Assembly: GCA_040766665.1 (NCBI GenBank)
Contig: JAXGQD010000001.1
Location: 1 to 64,000 of the forward strand
Source: JAXGQD01 sp040766665
GTDB lineage: Bacteria; Bacillota; Clostridia; Saccharofermentanales; Fastidiosipilaceae
DNA length: 64,000 nucleotides
Direction of reading: 5' to 3'
Shown here: positions 17,854 to 26,644 of the stretch, in pieces
Layout of the letters: each line of letters begins with the position of its first letter
Numbering within the stretch: position 1 is the stretch's first letter
Notes under the pieces: generated by a model
The model's input: the letters and a program-made list of their open reading frames with translations, nothing else
Told to the model about the DNA's origin: nothing
Database searches by the model: none
Program-made: the position numbers and the translations under genes

Positions 17854-18062
17854 CTGGCAAAAATTGCGCTAATCCAATTTGAGTCGCAATTTTTGGGCAT
17901 TCTACACGTCGCTTACGGGTTTTCGCGACACTTTTTACGCAAATCCAATTTCGAATTTTCAGCTGCTTGGATTAGCGAAAAAACTTACGGTGTTTTTGGC
18001 ATCTGACTTGTCTTTTCAACTTTTGGAGAGGGTTTTGATTGGATTAGCGGAAATTTTGCCGG
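17854..18062. repeat. Family A MITE-like repeat, copy 1 (intact, 209 bp)
   Basis: The left end CTGGCAAAAATTGCGCTAAT matches the reverse complement of the right end (CCGGCAAAATTTCCGCTAAT) with few changes. The interior carries CTTGGATTAGCG...CTTACGGTGTTTTTGG. This copy supplies an uninterrupted version of the sequence that the IS110 element entered in copy 3. No gene is visible between 17771 and 18161 apart from these repeats and a degenerate B copy near 18100. Confidence 0.8.
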
Positions 18063-18161
18063 ATTACTGGTGCTGTCGTCGCTGTGCCAAACAACGCGAC
18101 GGATTAGACTCCCGGCAGAGTCGCCACTATCAAAGCCACGCGAAGCTCGCGCCCCCGCAAC

Positions 18162-18749
18162 TCAATCCAAAAAATCAAACTCTTTGGAAATGCCGGGCAT
18201 GCGCTTCAAAGCCGGTATGAGCAGCCGTAGCAGGCTCGCCGAAACGATGCCCGTACCGATTCCCGTAATCAACAGAATCGGTAAAATCCAGAGCAGCGAG
18301 AGGGCGTTGAAGAAAACCAGCAGCACCAGAAACTGCCCCAGGTTGTGGGTGATGGCGCCCGCGATGCTGAGCATGAAGTAGCTGCCTTTTTCTTTGAGGA
18401 GGCGGTTGAGCAGATACATGACGAGGACGGAGAGTAGACCGCCCGCCAGGCTTAGAGCCGCAGGAAGTGGCCCGCGCATGATTAAAACGAAGAGCGATTT
18501 TAGTATGGCCAGGACAAAGACCTCTTTGCCGCCCAGGAAAAAGAGGGCATACATCACGGCGATGTTGGAGAGGCCGAATTTGAGGGGGACGGGAGCGGGA
18601 ATTGGCGGTAGCATGCCTTCGAACCAGCTGAGCACGATGGCCAGAGCGAGGAGCAAGGCCAGATAAATGAGGCGGTGCAGGCGGTCGCTTTTGGCGCTGA
18701 GTTGGGTTTTGCCACTCAGAGGCTGCTTCGGCTTTAAATCAGTTGACAA
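18162..18749 (-). CDS. eetB: Gx transporter family membrane protein (EetB-like)
   Basis: A 195-residue membrane protein of the Hpre_diP_synt_I / Gx transporter family. It has about five hydrophobic segments and the signature LKFGLSNIAVMYALFFLGGKE near residue 57. Despite an old annotation as heptaprenyl diphosphate synthase component I, the fold is a small S-component-like transporter. In Listeria-type flavin electron transfer loci a protein of this family is, to my knowledge, EetB; that assignment rests on gene order here. It is last in the minus-strand cluster and its start overlaps the end of the NusG-II gene. Confidence 0.8.
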   Translation of the reverse strand: MSTDLKPKQPLSGKTQLSAKSDRLHRLIYLALLLALAIVLSWFEGMLPPIPAPVPLKFGLSNIAVMYALFFLGGKEVFVLAILKSLFVLIMRGPLPAALSLAGGLLSVLVMYLLNRLLKEKGSYFMLSIAGAITHNLGQFLVLLVFFNALSLLWILPILLITGIGTGIVSASLLRLLIPALKRMPGISKEFDFLD

Positions 18750-19179
18750 TGTCTACCTCCTGACTTGCATCCGGCACGCTGGCTGAGGTCTCGGGGCTGC
18801 GTAAGACCATCAGAAATTCGTTGGGCAGACAAGCGGCAAAAGCATGCTCGCTGTGCAGCTTGCCGGAATGGACACAGACCTGATCAGGGCAGTCCGAGGA
18901 CTTAAAGGCGATGGAACCGTCATCATAGAGCTCAAAGATGACGTTGGGGTCCTGCTCATAATGAAAGACCCGCGCCTGGTGCTTGCGCAGGGGGATGCTT
19001 TCCAGGATCTCGTTTTGGTAATAAATGTCTGCTACGAGGTCCGCCTTGTTGAAGAGGTTTTGGTAGAGAAAATTCAGGCCGAGGGCGAGTAGGAGCAAAG
19101 CGACGATGATGAGGAAATCGCTGCGTTTGACCAGTTTACGCTTGGGGGCGGTGCCGGGGTTTTGCTCTCTTGCTGTCAT
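18739..19179 (-). CDS. eetA: NusG domain II protein, membrane-anchored (EetA-like)
   Basis: A 146-residue protein with one N-terminal membrane segment (about residues 22-40, LIIVALLLLALGLNF) and an outside NusG-II beta domain ending in SSDCPDQVCVHSGKL and ACLPNEFLMVL, a pattern typical of this family. Two cysteines in CPDQVC could form a disulfide or bind metal. The ATG at 19179 is preferred over a GTG at 19200; both have weak ribosome sites. It overlaps the Gx transporter gene by 11 bases, and the same pair is found in FLEET and other Bacillota electron-transfer loci. Function remains unclear. Confidence 0.8.
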   Translation of the reverse strand: MTAREQNPGTAPKRKLVKRSDFLIIVALLLLALGLNFLYQNLFNKADLVADIYYQNEILESIPLRKHQARVFHYEQDPNVIFELYDDGSIAFKSSDCPDQVCVHSGKLHSEHAFAACLPNEFLMVLRSPETSASVPDASQEVDIVN

Positions 19180-19234
19180 TTTTCCTGTGCTTTCTATCAC
19201 TTGCGGCGTGTAGCCGCACGATTTATCTATTTTA

Positions 19235-20179
19235 TCAGAATATCTTATTAAACAATCCGCCTAAAACCAAACTGAAAATCAAACTTCCCATGATGAGGAG
19301 TAGATTTTTGAGTGAGAGGCCGAAGGTTGTGCGCTTGTCTTGTTTTGCCATAAATAGGCGCGTGTTCCGGTAGACGGGGATAAGAGTGAGGAGGCTGAGT
19401 AACTGCCAGGGGCTGAAGACGCCGCAGAAAATCAGGAGCAGGATAAGCGGATAATGCAGCAGGTTGAGCAGAGCGTAGAGTGTCAGGGCTTTACTACCGA
19501 GATAGGAGGGCAGGGTGTAGCGGCCTAAGGCGCGATCTTTGGCCAGGTCGCAGCTATTATTGGCCAGCATGACATTGGCGACCAGGGCGGTGGGAATCAG
19601 GGCGAGACCCAGCAAGGCCAGTAGATGAGGCCAATGCAGGGTGAATTTGAGTAGCGACGCATCCGGCTGCAGCAGGATAAATTGCTCAGCAGGGAGATTG
19701 ATCAGGGCAAAGATAAAGGGGATGAAAAAGCCATACAGGATTCCTGAAAAGAATTCGCCAAAGGGGGTGTGCGAAATCGGCAAAGGTCCCGTGGTGTAGC
19801 TGAGGCCGATCAGGAAGCAGAAAAGGCCGCTGAGTAAAACCAGTACATTGCTGCTCAAGAATACCAGGAGCAGGCCGAGGACGGCAGAGCTGAGCAGGAG
19901 GGCGTAGATGAGGATTTTGCCAAAACGGGGAGAAACCGTCAGCGCTTCGTTTTCACGCTTGTAGCCTTGGTAGTTATTGATGGAGGTGGTGGCGAGGTCG
20001 ATCAGCAAAGTGGCCAGAAAAAAGACCAGTGTCGGCAGAAGCCTGACGGGCAGTTGTGCCTGAAAGGCAAAAGCCAGACAGTAAGCAAAAACCAAGACTG
20101 AGGTCAGCTTGGTTCTGATTTCGACAAATTCGAAAATGCCGCTTATGGCGTGGGATGGGTTCCGGGATGTTTTTGCCAT
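19235..20179 (-). CDS. dmkA: UbiA-family DHNA-type polyprenyltransferase (MenA/DmkA)
   Basis: A 314-residue integral membrane prenyltransferase with about eight to nine hydrophobic segments. The first Asp-rich site reads NNYQGYKRENE, matching the MenA-type N-D/N-x-x-D-x-x-x-D position with N-terminal variation, and the second reads NNSCDLAKDRALGRYT. It should attach a polyprenyl chain to 1,4-dihydroxy-2-naphthoate to make demethylmenaquinone. No other menaquinone-synthesis gene is seen in the window. It lies just downstream of the broken polyprenyl synthase, whose product would be its substrate. The frame is intact. Confidence 0.85.
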   Translation of the reverse strand: MAKTSRNPSHAISGIFEFVEIRTKLTSVLVFAYCLAFAFQAQLPVRLLPTLVFFLATLLIDLATTSINNYQGYKRENEALTVSPRFGKILIYALLLSSAVLGLLLVFLSSNVLVLLSGLFCFLIGLSYTTGPLPISHTPFGEFFSGILYGFFIPFIFALINLPAEQFILLQPDASLLKFTLHWPHLLALLGLALIPTALVANVMLANNSCDLAKDRALGRYTLPSYLGSKALTLYALLNLLHYPLILLLIFCGVFSPWQLLSLLTLIPVYRNTRLFMAKQDKRTTFGLSLKNLLLIMGSLIFSLVLGGLFNKIF

Positions 20180-20192
20180 GATGCTGAGTGGC

Positions 20193-21210
20193 CTAAGCGT
20201 AGATTTTTTCTTGACGCACGGCCTGTACAGGAATCTGGCGATTGGCTTGGTACAAGAGCTCTTCCAACGCCTGCAGCTGCGCGGCGGGCAAGTTTAAACG
20301 CTCGAGTTCCCGTTTCGCTTTGGCGAGGTATTTTTCTGCCAGACGACGCGTGCGCTGCAAAGCTGCGGTCTCACGGACGAGGCGATAGAGCTGGGCATTG
20401 TCGCGCTGCTCATGGGCGGCTGTGGCTTGTGCAAGCAGGCTCTTATCTTCTTCAATCGCGTAAACCAAGGGCAGGGTCACGACGGCTTGGTCGGGGTCTG
20501 AGCGCACATTTTTACCGGCCAGATGTTCTGAACTTTCATAGTCCAGACGAGTCATCGGTCAGCTGGAAAATCATGCCCAGGTAACGGCCAAAACGGCGAA
20601 AGGATTTGAGTTTGTGGGATTGAGGCGGATTTGACGCCACCGACCAGTGCGCCACCGTAGGAAGCTGCTTCGAAGAGAGCGGCGGTTTTGCCGGAGATGA
20701 TGCGCAGATAGTCCATGACACTGAGTCTGAAATTGCCGTTATTGACGGTCTGCAGGAGTTCACCTAGGGCAATGCGTTTGGCATAACTGCTGAGCATATG
20801 GCTGTCTTCAAAAAAGTTTTCGTTACTGCCAGCCAGTTCGGCACTGAGCTGTAGGGCTTGGGCCAGTAAGTAGTCGCCACAGATGACGGCGGTGCGCTGA
20901 CCGAATTTTTTCTGCAAGGTCAGTTGGCCGCGGCGGTAGTCCGCCTCATCCATGACATCGTCGTGAACCAGTGTCGCCAAGTGCAAAAGTTCGATGGCAG
21001 CGGCTAGCTTGACGCTGTCGGCCGGTACCAAGGCCTCTTCATTCATGGCAGACGTAAGCAACAGACGCGCGCGCAGGCTTTGCCTGCGCTTTGCGCCAGA
21101 TAACTGCTGTAAGGTCTGATGAGGGAGGGGGCGGTATGGAGTTGCTTTTGCAATAGTGAAGCTGCCGCTTCAAGGGCAGCGCTCACGGCCATAGTGGCGG
21201 TTTTAGTCAT
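20193..21210 (-). pseudogene. dmkB: Polyprenyl diphosphate synthase, three frameshifts (DmkB-like)
   Basis: The 1,018 bases encode about 339 residues of a trans-polyprenyl synthase once three frame changes are bridged. The order is MTKTATMAVSAAL start at 21210; SLRARLLLTSAMNEEA; the first Asp-rich motif LVHDDVMDEA; GDYLLAQA; SGKTAALFEA; then GRYLGMIFQLTDD (second Asp-rich motif region) and GKNVRSD. Frame changes lie near 21080 (one A missing from an A-run), near 20632 and near 20552 (one extra base). As read, no full-length enzyme can be made. The start overlaps the stop of the NDH-2/DoxX gene, so translation was once coupled. Confidence 0.85.
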
Positions 21211-23319
21211 GATAGAGGTACCATTTCTTTGCGAAATTATTCTTCTTCCAGGCGCGTTTCAGGGGCGGTTGCATGTAGTAATCGAGGCCGAAGACTTTGC
21301 CGGCACCAAAGAGCATGGCGATGGAAGCGAAAATCATCCAGATGTTGTTCAGATAAAGACCGGTGGTCATCAGGAACATGAACTGTAAAACGATAGAGGC
21401 GATGGCGACCGGTGTGGTCAGGAAGCCACCCATCAGGGCAAGACCGACACAGATTTCGGCGATGACGATGAAAATCTGCATGAACATGGAGAAAGCGTTT
21501 GAAGGCAAAACGACCTTCTCGAGGAACCAGTTCATCAGGGGCACGTCAATCTTCACGGCATAGTCGCCCAGGGCGGCATGGGCCGGATCTTTACCCACGG
21601 CAAAAAGCACGCGGAAGAGACCGAAGTTCCAGTTAAGCAGCATTTTACCCGCAACCTGGGACACGGTTTCGACAGCACCGGAAGCGGAGCTCACGGCGTC
21701 AGCAGCGGCTGCGGCTGTCGTAGCAACGGCTTGCGAAGCAGAGCTGACGGCATCGGCCACGGTGGTGGCAACGGTCTGTGATGCGGTGCTGACAGCATCG
21801 GCTACGGTTGCGACGGTTTCGGAAGCAGAGGATCCAATATCGGCACTGCCGCCGCCGGCTTGCATCAGCGAGGCATACCAGGCGTTGGCGCCTTCGAAGA
21901 AGCCTTTCAGCATGTTGGAGCCGAACCAGCCTTCGACAATTTTCTTCACGCCTTCAAAGACCCAAACGGCACCCAGCCACATGCGCAGTAAAACGAGCAC
22001 GAAGGAGGGTACGGTTGGAGAAGTGGCCACCGACAAAGCTGCGGCGGTTGCGGATGGTGAAGATTTCATGGCGCAGGTAGCTGATGACTTTGTTCCAGCC
22101 TAAAACCTGTAAGAAATAGATGATGTTGATAAAGTGCTTGGAAAACATGGCCAGGAAGGGCAGTTTGAATTTGCGTTTCGCGGTGCCTACTTCGGCAGCA
22201 CCCCAGCGACCGCCGACACAAATCATGACCGCCGTGTCCGTCGGTGTTCAGCGCTTCTTTTTCTTTGAACTTGGCAGGGGCGGTGGCGGGATCCAGGAGG
22301 TCCACCATCAGGTTGTGAGAAACGGTATCCGCGGCATGCTCGGCCATTTCCACCATCTGTGCAATCGGTCTTTCTTCGCCTTCCGGAATATAGAAGACGT
22401 TGTCACCGGCGACATAAACGCTGGGATCGCTCAGGGAAACGAGGTATTTATCGGTTTTGATACGACCGCGACCGGCATTTTCCAGTGTCTTACCGGCCTG
22501 AGCCGTGATGTCGGAAGCTTCGATACCGGCAGCCCAGATGGTTGTACCGGATTCATAGCGCACACAGACGTTGTCTTCCAAAATTTCAATATGGTCTTCG
22601 GCAATCTTACAGACACCGGAACCTAAGAGGACTTCAATGCCCATTTTTTCCATGCGGCGCTGAATCTTCTTGGATGAATCGGGGGACAGGGTAGGGACCA
22701 CGCGGTCCAAAACGTCGACATCGATGATTCTCACCTCAGAACGGGGAATCTCGAATTTTTCGCAGAGGATAGGGACCCATTCCGCCAGCTCACCGACCAT
22801 CTCAACACCGGTGAAACCCGCACCGACGACATAGAAGGTGAGGAGACGGGCGCGTTCGGCCTGATCTGTGGTGACCGCGGCTTTGCGGAATTGATTCAGG
22901 ATATGGTCGTGCAGATCGACTGTATCTTTATAGGACCAGAGTTTGTGGGCGTGTTCAGCTGCGCCTTCGACTCCGAAATAAGTCGGTTTGGAACCGGCAG
23001 CCAGCACCAGGTAATCATATTTGTATTCGGCAGCTTCGCCTTTGACTGTTTTATTGGCGTAGTCGACTTCGGTGACGTTGTCCAGGACCACGTTGACCGC
23101 GCGTCCGGCAAAAACCCGCTCTAAAGAAATCTTGATGCTGTCTTCATCGACACGACCGGCAGCGACTTCATGAAGTTCAGTAAGCATGGTGTGAAACGGA
23201 TTGCGGTCGATAATAGTCAGATTGACATCTGCTTTGGTTTTCTTGATGCGTTTGGCCAGTTTTTTCGCGGTGAGTATTCCCGCATAACCTGCACCGATAA
23301 TGACAACTTCTTTACTCAT
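21203..23319 (-). pseudogene. ndh2: Type II NADH dehydrogenase with DoxX-like membrane C-terminus, two frameshifts
   Basis: The N-terminal 360 residues form an NDH-2 flavoprotein: FAD motif IIGAGYAGILTAKK, NADH motif VVGAGFTGVEMVGELAE and VYVAGDN. AAGGAAGG precedes the ATG at 23319. Near 22232 an extra G shifts the frame; the proper continuation VMICVGGRWGAAEVG is found in another frame, and near 22014 a second shift leads into VPSFVLVLLRMWLG, a DoxX-type membrane domain that ends at 21203. With both repaired the product is about 705 residues. NDH-2 with a membrane C-terminal extension is the FLEET type, which passes electrons from NADH to a demethylmenaquinone. A Ser/Ala-rich repeat at 21650-21847 interrupts the DoxX part. 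Confidence 0.82.
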
Positions 23320-23491
23320 AAGATTTCCTTCCTTGCGCTAAGTTCCTTTGATTGTCTTGAGCCTGATCCCGGCTTGAATAAATGATTGAAATAATCTCTA
23401 GCATTATAAGATATCTGAATGCCTTTGCATAGAAAAAATATATGCATTAAGGGCGAAAAACCATGGTTTTTGGGAATATTTTGCCATTCAC

Positions 23492-24817
23492 TTACGCATT
23501 AGGAGACGATTCGTGCAAGACAGGATTCTTCGGCAAAAGAAAAGTCAGCCCAAAACCGATGACAAAGAGGGGCACAATACCCAAAATCGAAAGCTTGGGC
23601 TTACCGGTCAGGTCCGTGACCAGGGACATTATCGCCGGTCCCATGATGTGGGCAAATTTACCGAAAATATTGTAAAAACCAAAAAATTCGTTGGATTTTT
23701 CCTTGGGGATAAGGCGGGCAAAATAGGAGCGTGACAAAGCTTGTATACCACCCTGGGCTGAACCCACGAGGATACCTAGTACGAAAACATCATTGATGCT
23801 CGTCATTTGCCAGGCAAAAAACACGGTCACGATATAGGTCAGAATGGCAAACTGTACTAAGCGCAGATTGGAAAAGCGCTTGGCCAGAATGCCGTAAAGC
23901 AGTGCAAAGGGGAAGGCGATGATTTGAATGATTAACAAAATCGCCAGGAGCATGAAGGTGTCCAGGGCATCCGCCCCGAAAACCGTGGTCGTGTAAGGGA
24001 CGACCATGCTGATGATGGTGCCGACGCCGTCGATGTAGAAGAAGTATGCAATCAGGAACAGGAAAGCGATGCGGTGCTTGCGGATCTCCATAAAAGTCTG
24101 CCCGAGGCGTTTAAAGCTGTTTTGGATGGGTTTGGGCTCGGGGGCGATGTAGAAGCGCTGTCTGACGTTACGCAGCAGGGGAATGGTCAGCAGGCCCCAC
24201 CAGAGGGCCGTAATCAGGAAGCTGATGCGGTAACCCAACTGCATATCCATGCCGAAGAGGTAGACAACGCCCAGACAAATACCGAAGGGGATGATGGAGG
24301 CGATATAACCGAAGGCGTAACCTTTGGTGGAGATGCTGTCCATGCGCTCGTCGTCGGCGACGTCGACCAGGAAGGCGTCGTAAAAAATATTGGCCCCGTA
24401 AAAACCGACATCGGAGAGGATAAAGATGAGGGCCAGCACTTGCCACTGCCCCTGTGGCACGACCGCCAAGAGGGAGGTCATCAGGATGCCGGTGAGGAAG
24501 AAAAAGAGAAAGAAGCGTTTCTTATGGTCTTTATAGTCGGCGATGGTCCCGAGTATCGGACTGAGGATGGCGACGATCACACTGGCCAGAGAATTGAAGT
24601 AGCCCAGAGCCATGCTGTCACCTTTGAGCATACCGAAGAAAATGGGAAAGAGGGCGGTGGTGATGGCCATGGAATAGGCGGAATTGCCGCAATCATAGAG
24701 AATCCAGGACCACTCCAATTTTTTGCGCTGTTTCAGGGGCATCTCTTGCAGTTCGTTTGCGGCGGCTTGAAGCTCGGCCTCGGTGACGGTTTGGGCCAAT
24801 GAATCGCTACTTTGCAT
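23492..24817 (-). CDS. UMF1/Atg22-type MFS transporter
   Basis: A 441-residue major facilitator with about 12 membrane segments and the UMF1 family N-terminal signature ILYDCGNSAYSMAITTALFP (near residue 40), an MFS loop GTIADYKDHKKR, and later AQGGIQALSRSYFARLIP. Substrate is unknown; relatives include vacuolar amino-acid exporters and many bacterial unknowns. GGAGG lies upstream of the ATG. It is divergent from the nitroreductase gene with a 225-base gap and is the first minus-strand gene upstream of the NDH-2 cluster, separated by 172 bases, so a separate transcript is likely. Confidence 0.88.
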   Translation of the reverse strand: MQSSDSLAQTVTEAELQAAANELQEMPLKQRKKLEWSWILYDCGNSAYSMAITTALFPIFFGMLKGDSMALGYFNSLASVIVAILSPILGTIADYKDHKKRFFLFFFLTGILMTSLLAVVPQGQWQVLALIFILSDVGFYGANIFYDAFLVDVADDERMDSISTKGYAFGYIASIIPFGICLGVVYLFGMDMQLGYRISFLITALWWGLLTIPLLRNVRQRFYIAPEPKPIQNSFKRLGQTFMEIRKHRIAFLFLIAYFFYIDGVGTIISMVVPYTTTVFGADALDTFMLLAILLIIQIIAFPFALLYGILAKRFSNLRLVQFAILTYIVTVFFAWQMTSINDVFVLGILVGSAQGGIQALSRSYFARLIPKEKSNEFFGFYNIFGKFAHIMGPAIMSLVTDLTGKPKLSILGIVPLFVIGFGLTFLLPKNPVLHESSPNA

Positions 24818-25043
24818 GGGGCCTCCTCTGCTAACCCGCTGGGGTGATGAGCGCTACAGTTTGCGGCAGCGCGCAGGATACCTGAATTTTTGAAATCCGG
24901 CTGCTATTCGTGCTTGGACTAATGGTAATATTGTCATTGTATAGTAATTAGCCGAAAGATGTCATTCTTGGCAGTCTGCGAGCAACAAATTTGTTTAATT
25001 ATATGCTGTTTTTACCTGCATCTGGGAGAAGGAGGCGCGGTTC

Positions 25044-25550
25044 ATGGATATTTTGGAAGCCATTCAGACACGATATTCCTGTAGGCAGTTTTTGCCCGAT
25101 AAAGTCAAAGAGGAAGACCTGAAAGCCCTTTTAGAGGCTTGGCGTCTGGCGCCCAGCGCCCATAATAATCAGCCTTGTGAGGTCTATGTCATCGATGAAA
25201 GCGCATCGCTCGAGAAGATTAAGCATTCCCGCAAAGGCTGGTTCGATGAGCCCTGTGTGCTCTTGCTGACTTACAAGAAAGATGAGAGTTGGCGGCGCAG
25301 CTTCGACGATTACGATTCGGGTACCGTTGATGTGACAATTGTCATGACGCAGATTTGTCTGCTGGCCAAGGATTTAGGTTTGGAAACTTGCATCATCTTG
25401 GCTTTTGATCCTCAAAAAGTGTATGAGAAATTTGCTTTGCCCGAAAACGAAGTCGTCGTTTGCCAGATCTCATTAGGCTATCCTGCAGCGGAAGCGGAGC
25501 CTGCAGCCAATCACTGCAAACGTAAAGAGCGTAGCATCCAACGCCTCTGA
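25044..25550 (+). CDS. Nitroreductase family protein
   Basis: A 168-residue FMN-dependent nitroreductase-fold protein. It has IQTRYSCRQFLPDKV at the N-terminus (FMN phosphate-binding Arg residues), APSAHNNQP near residue 36 and a late ETCIILAFDP segment. Short members of this family reduce quinones, nitro compounds or flavins. AGAAGGAGG precedes the ATG. It appears to be a single gene; a modest hairpin at 25574 may terminate it before cysK. Confidence 0.9.
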   Translation: MDILEAIQTRYSCRQFLPDKVKEEDLKALLEAWRLAPSAHNNQPCEVYVIDESASLEKIKHSRKGWFDEPCVLLLTYKKDESWRRSFDDYDSGTVDVTIVMTQICLLAKDLGLETCIILAFDPQKVYEKFALPENEVVVCQISLGYPAAEAEPAANHCKRKERSIQRL

Positions 25551-25573
25551 GGGGCTATACAGACTTGCACGAT

Positions 25574-25601
25574 ATCCTAGAATAAGACTAGGATTTGATT
25601 T
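25574..25601 (+). terminator. Weak terminator-like hairpin between nitroreductase and cysK
   Basis: ATCCTAG (25574-25580) pairs with CTAGGAT (25588-25594) around AATAAGA, followed by a broken T-run. The stem is only 7 bp, so read-through into cysK is possible. Confidence 0.45.
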
Positions 25602-25626
25602 TACTAATTTGAAGGAGAAATGCTAT

Positions 25627-26565
25627 ATGGCAAAAATCTACCAATCCATCACCGAGCTTGTGGGCCGCACGCCCTTACTGGAACTGCAAAACATGGCGAA
25701 AAACGAGGCGCTCAAGGCGCGCGTCCTGGTCAAACTCGAATACTATAATCCGGCCGGCAGTGTGAAAGATCGCATCGCCAAAGCCATGATCGAAGACGCG
25801 GAAGCACGCGGTCTCCTCAAGGAAGGTGTCGAAATCATCGAGCCGACCAGCGGCAACACCGGTATCGGTTTGGCAGCCATCGCCGCCGCCAAGGGCTACA
25901 AAGCCACTTTCGTCATGCCGGAAAACATGAGTATCGAGCGCCGCAAACTGTTGCGTATCTACGGAGCCAATATTGTTTTAACCCCCGCCACCGGCGGTAT
26001 GCCCGCAGCCATCGCCAAAGCACAGGAGTTGGCGGAAGAATCCGGCGACAGGGCCTTTATCCCCAGCCAGTTTACGAATATGGTTAATCCGAGCATGCAT
26101 GAAAAAACAACCGGTCCTGAAATCTGGGAAGATACGGATGGCGCAGTGGATGCTCTGGTCTCTGGCATCGGCACCGGTGGCACCATCAGCGGCAGCGGCC
26201 ATTATCTCAAAAGTAAAAAACCAAGCGTTCAGGTGGTGGCGGTGGAGCCTGCGGCCTCGGCGGTGCTTTCCGGTGAGCCCAAAGGCCCGCATCTGATTCA
26301 GGGTATCGGTGCAGGTTTTGTGCCCGAAACCCTGGACACGGACGTCTATGATGAAATCGTCAGGGTTGAGAACCAGGCGGCGATTGATACCGCCCGCGCT
26401 CTATGCAGGCAAGAAGGCATCCTCTGTGGAATTTCGTCCGGGGCGGCGCTCTGGGCTGCCCTGCAACTGGCGAAACGCGATGAATATGAGGGGAAAACCA
26501 TCGTGGCGGTTTTACCGGATACCGGTGAGCGCTATTTGTCGACGGTGCTCTTTGAAGATATTTAA
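25627..26565 (+). CDS. cysK: Cysteine synthase A (O-acetylserine sulfhydrylase)
   Basis: A 312-residue PLP enzyme that makes cysteine from O-acetylserine and sulfide. The Schiff-base lysine lies in NPAGSVKDRIA, the substrate loop in PTSGNTGIGLA, and the phosphate-binding loop in GIGTGGTISG. The sequence VGRTPLLEL at residues 9-17 is typical of CysK. The ATG at 25627 follows AAGGAG; the frame is open a little upstream through a TTG that overlaps that ribosome site. Appears monocistronic. Confidence 0.96.
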   Translation: MAKIYQSITELVGRTPLLELQNMAKNEALKARVLVKLEYYNPAGSVKDRIAKAMIEDAEARGLLKEGVEIIEPTSGNTGIGLAAIAAAKGYKATFVMPENMSIERRKLLRIYGANIVLTPATGGMPAAIAKAQELAEESGDRAFIPSQFTNMVNPSMHEKTTGPEIWEDTDGAVDALVSGIGTGGTISGSGHYLKSKKPSVQVVAVEPAASAVLSGEPKGPHLIQGIGAGFVPETLDTDVYDEIVRVENQAAIDTARALCRQEGILCGISSGAALWAALQLAKRDEYEGKTIVAVLPDTGERYLSTVLFEDI

Positions 26566-26644
26566 ACGCTTTATAATGACGAACCCATTCTGTGGCCTGA
26601 GCTGCAGTGACTGAAACGAAAGAAACAGAAAGAATTAGAGATTG

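Noticed and set aside
24074..24802. 242-codon plus-strand frame opposite the MFS gene
   Set aside because: It is rich in Glu/Gly/Asp as expected for the antisense of a membrane protein gene and has no ribosome site.
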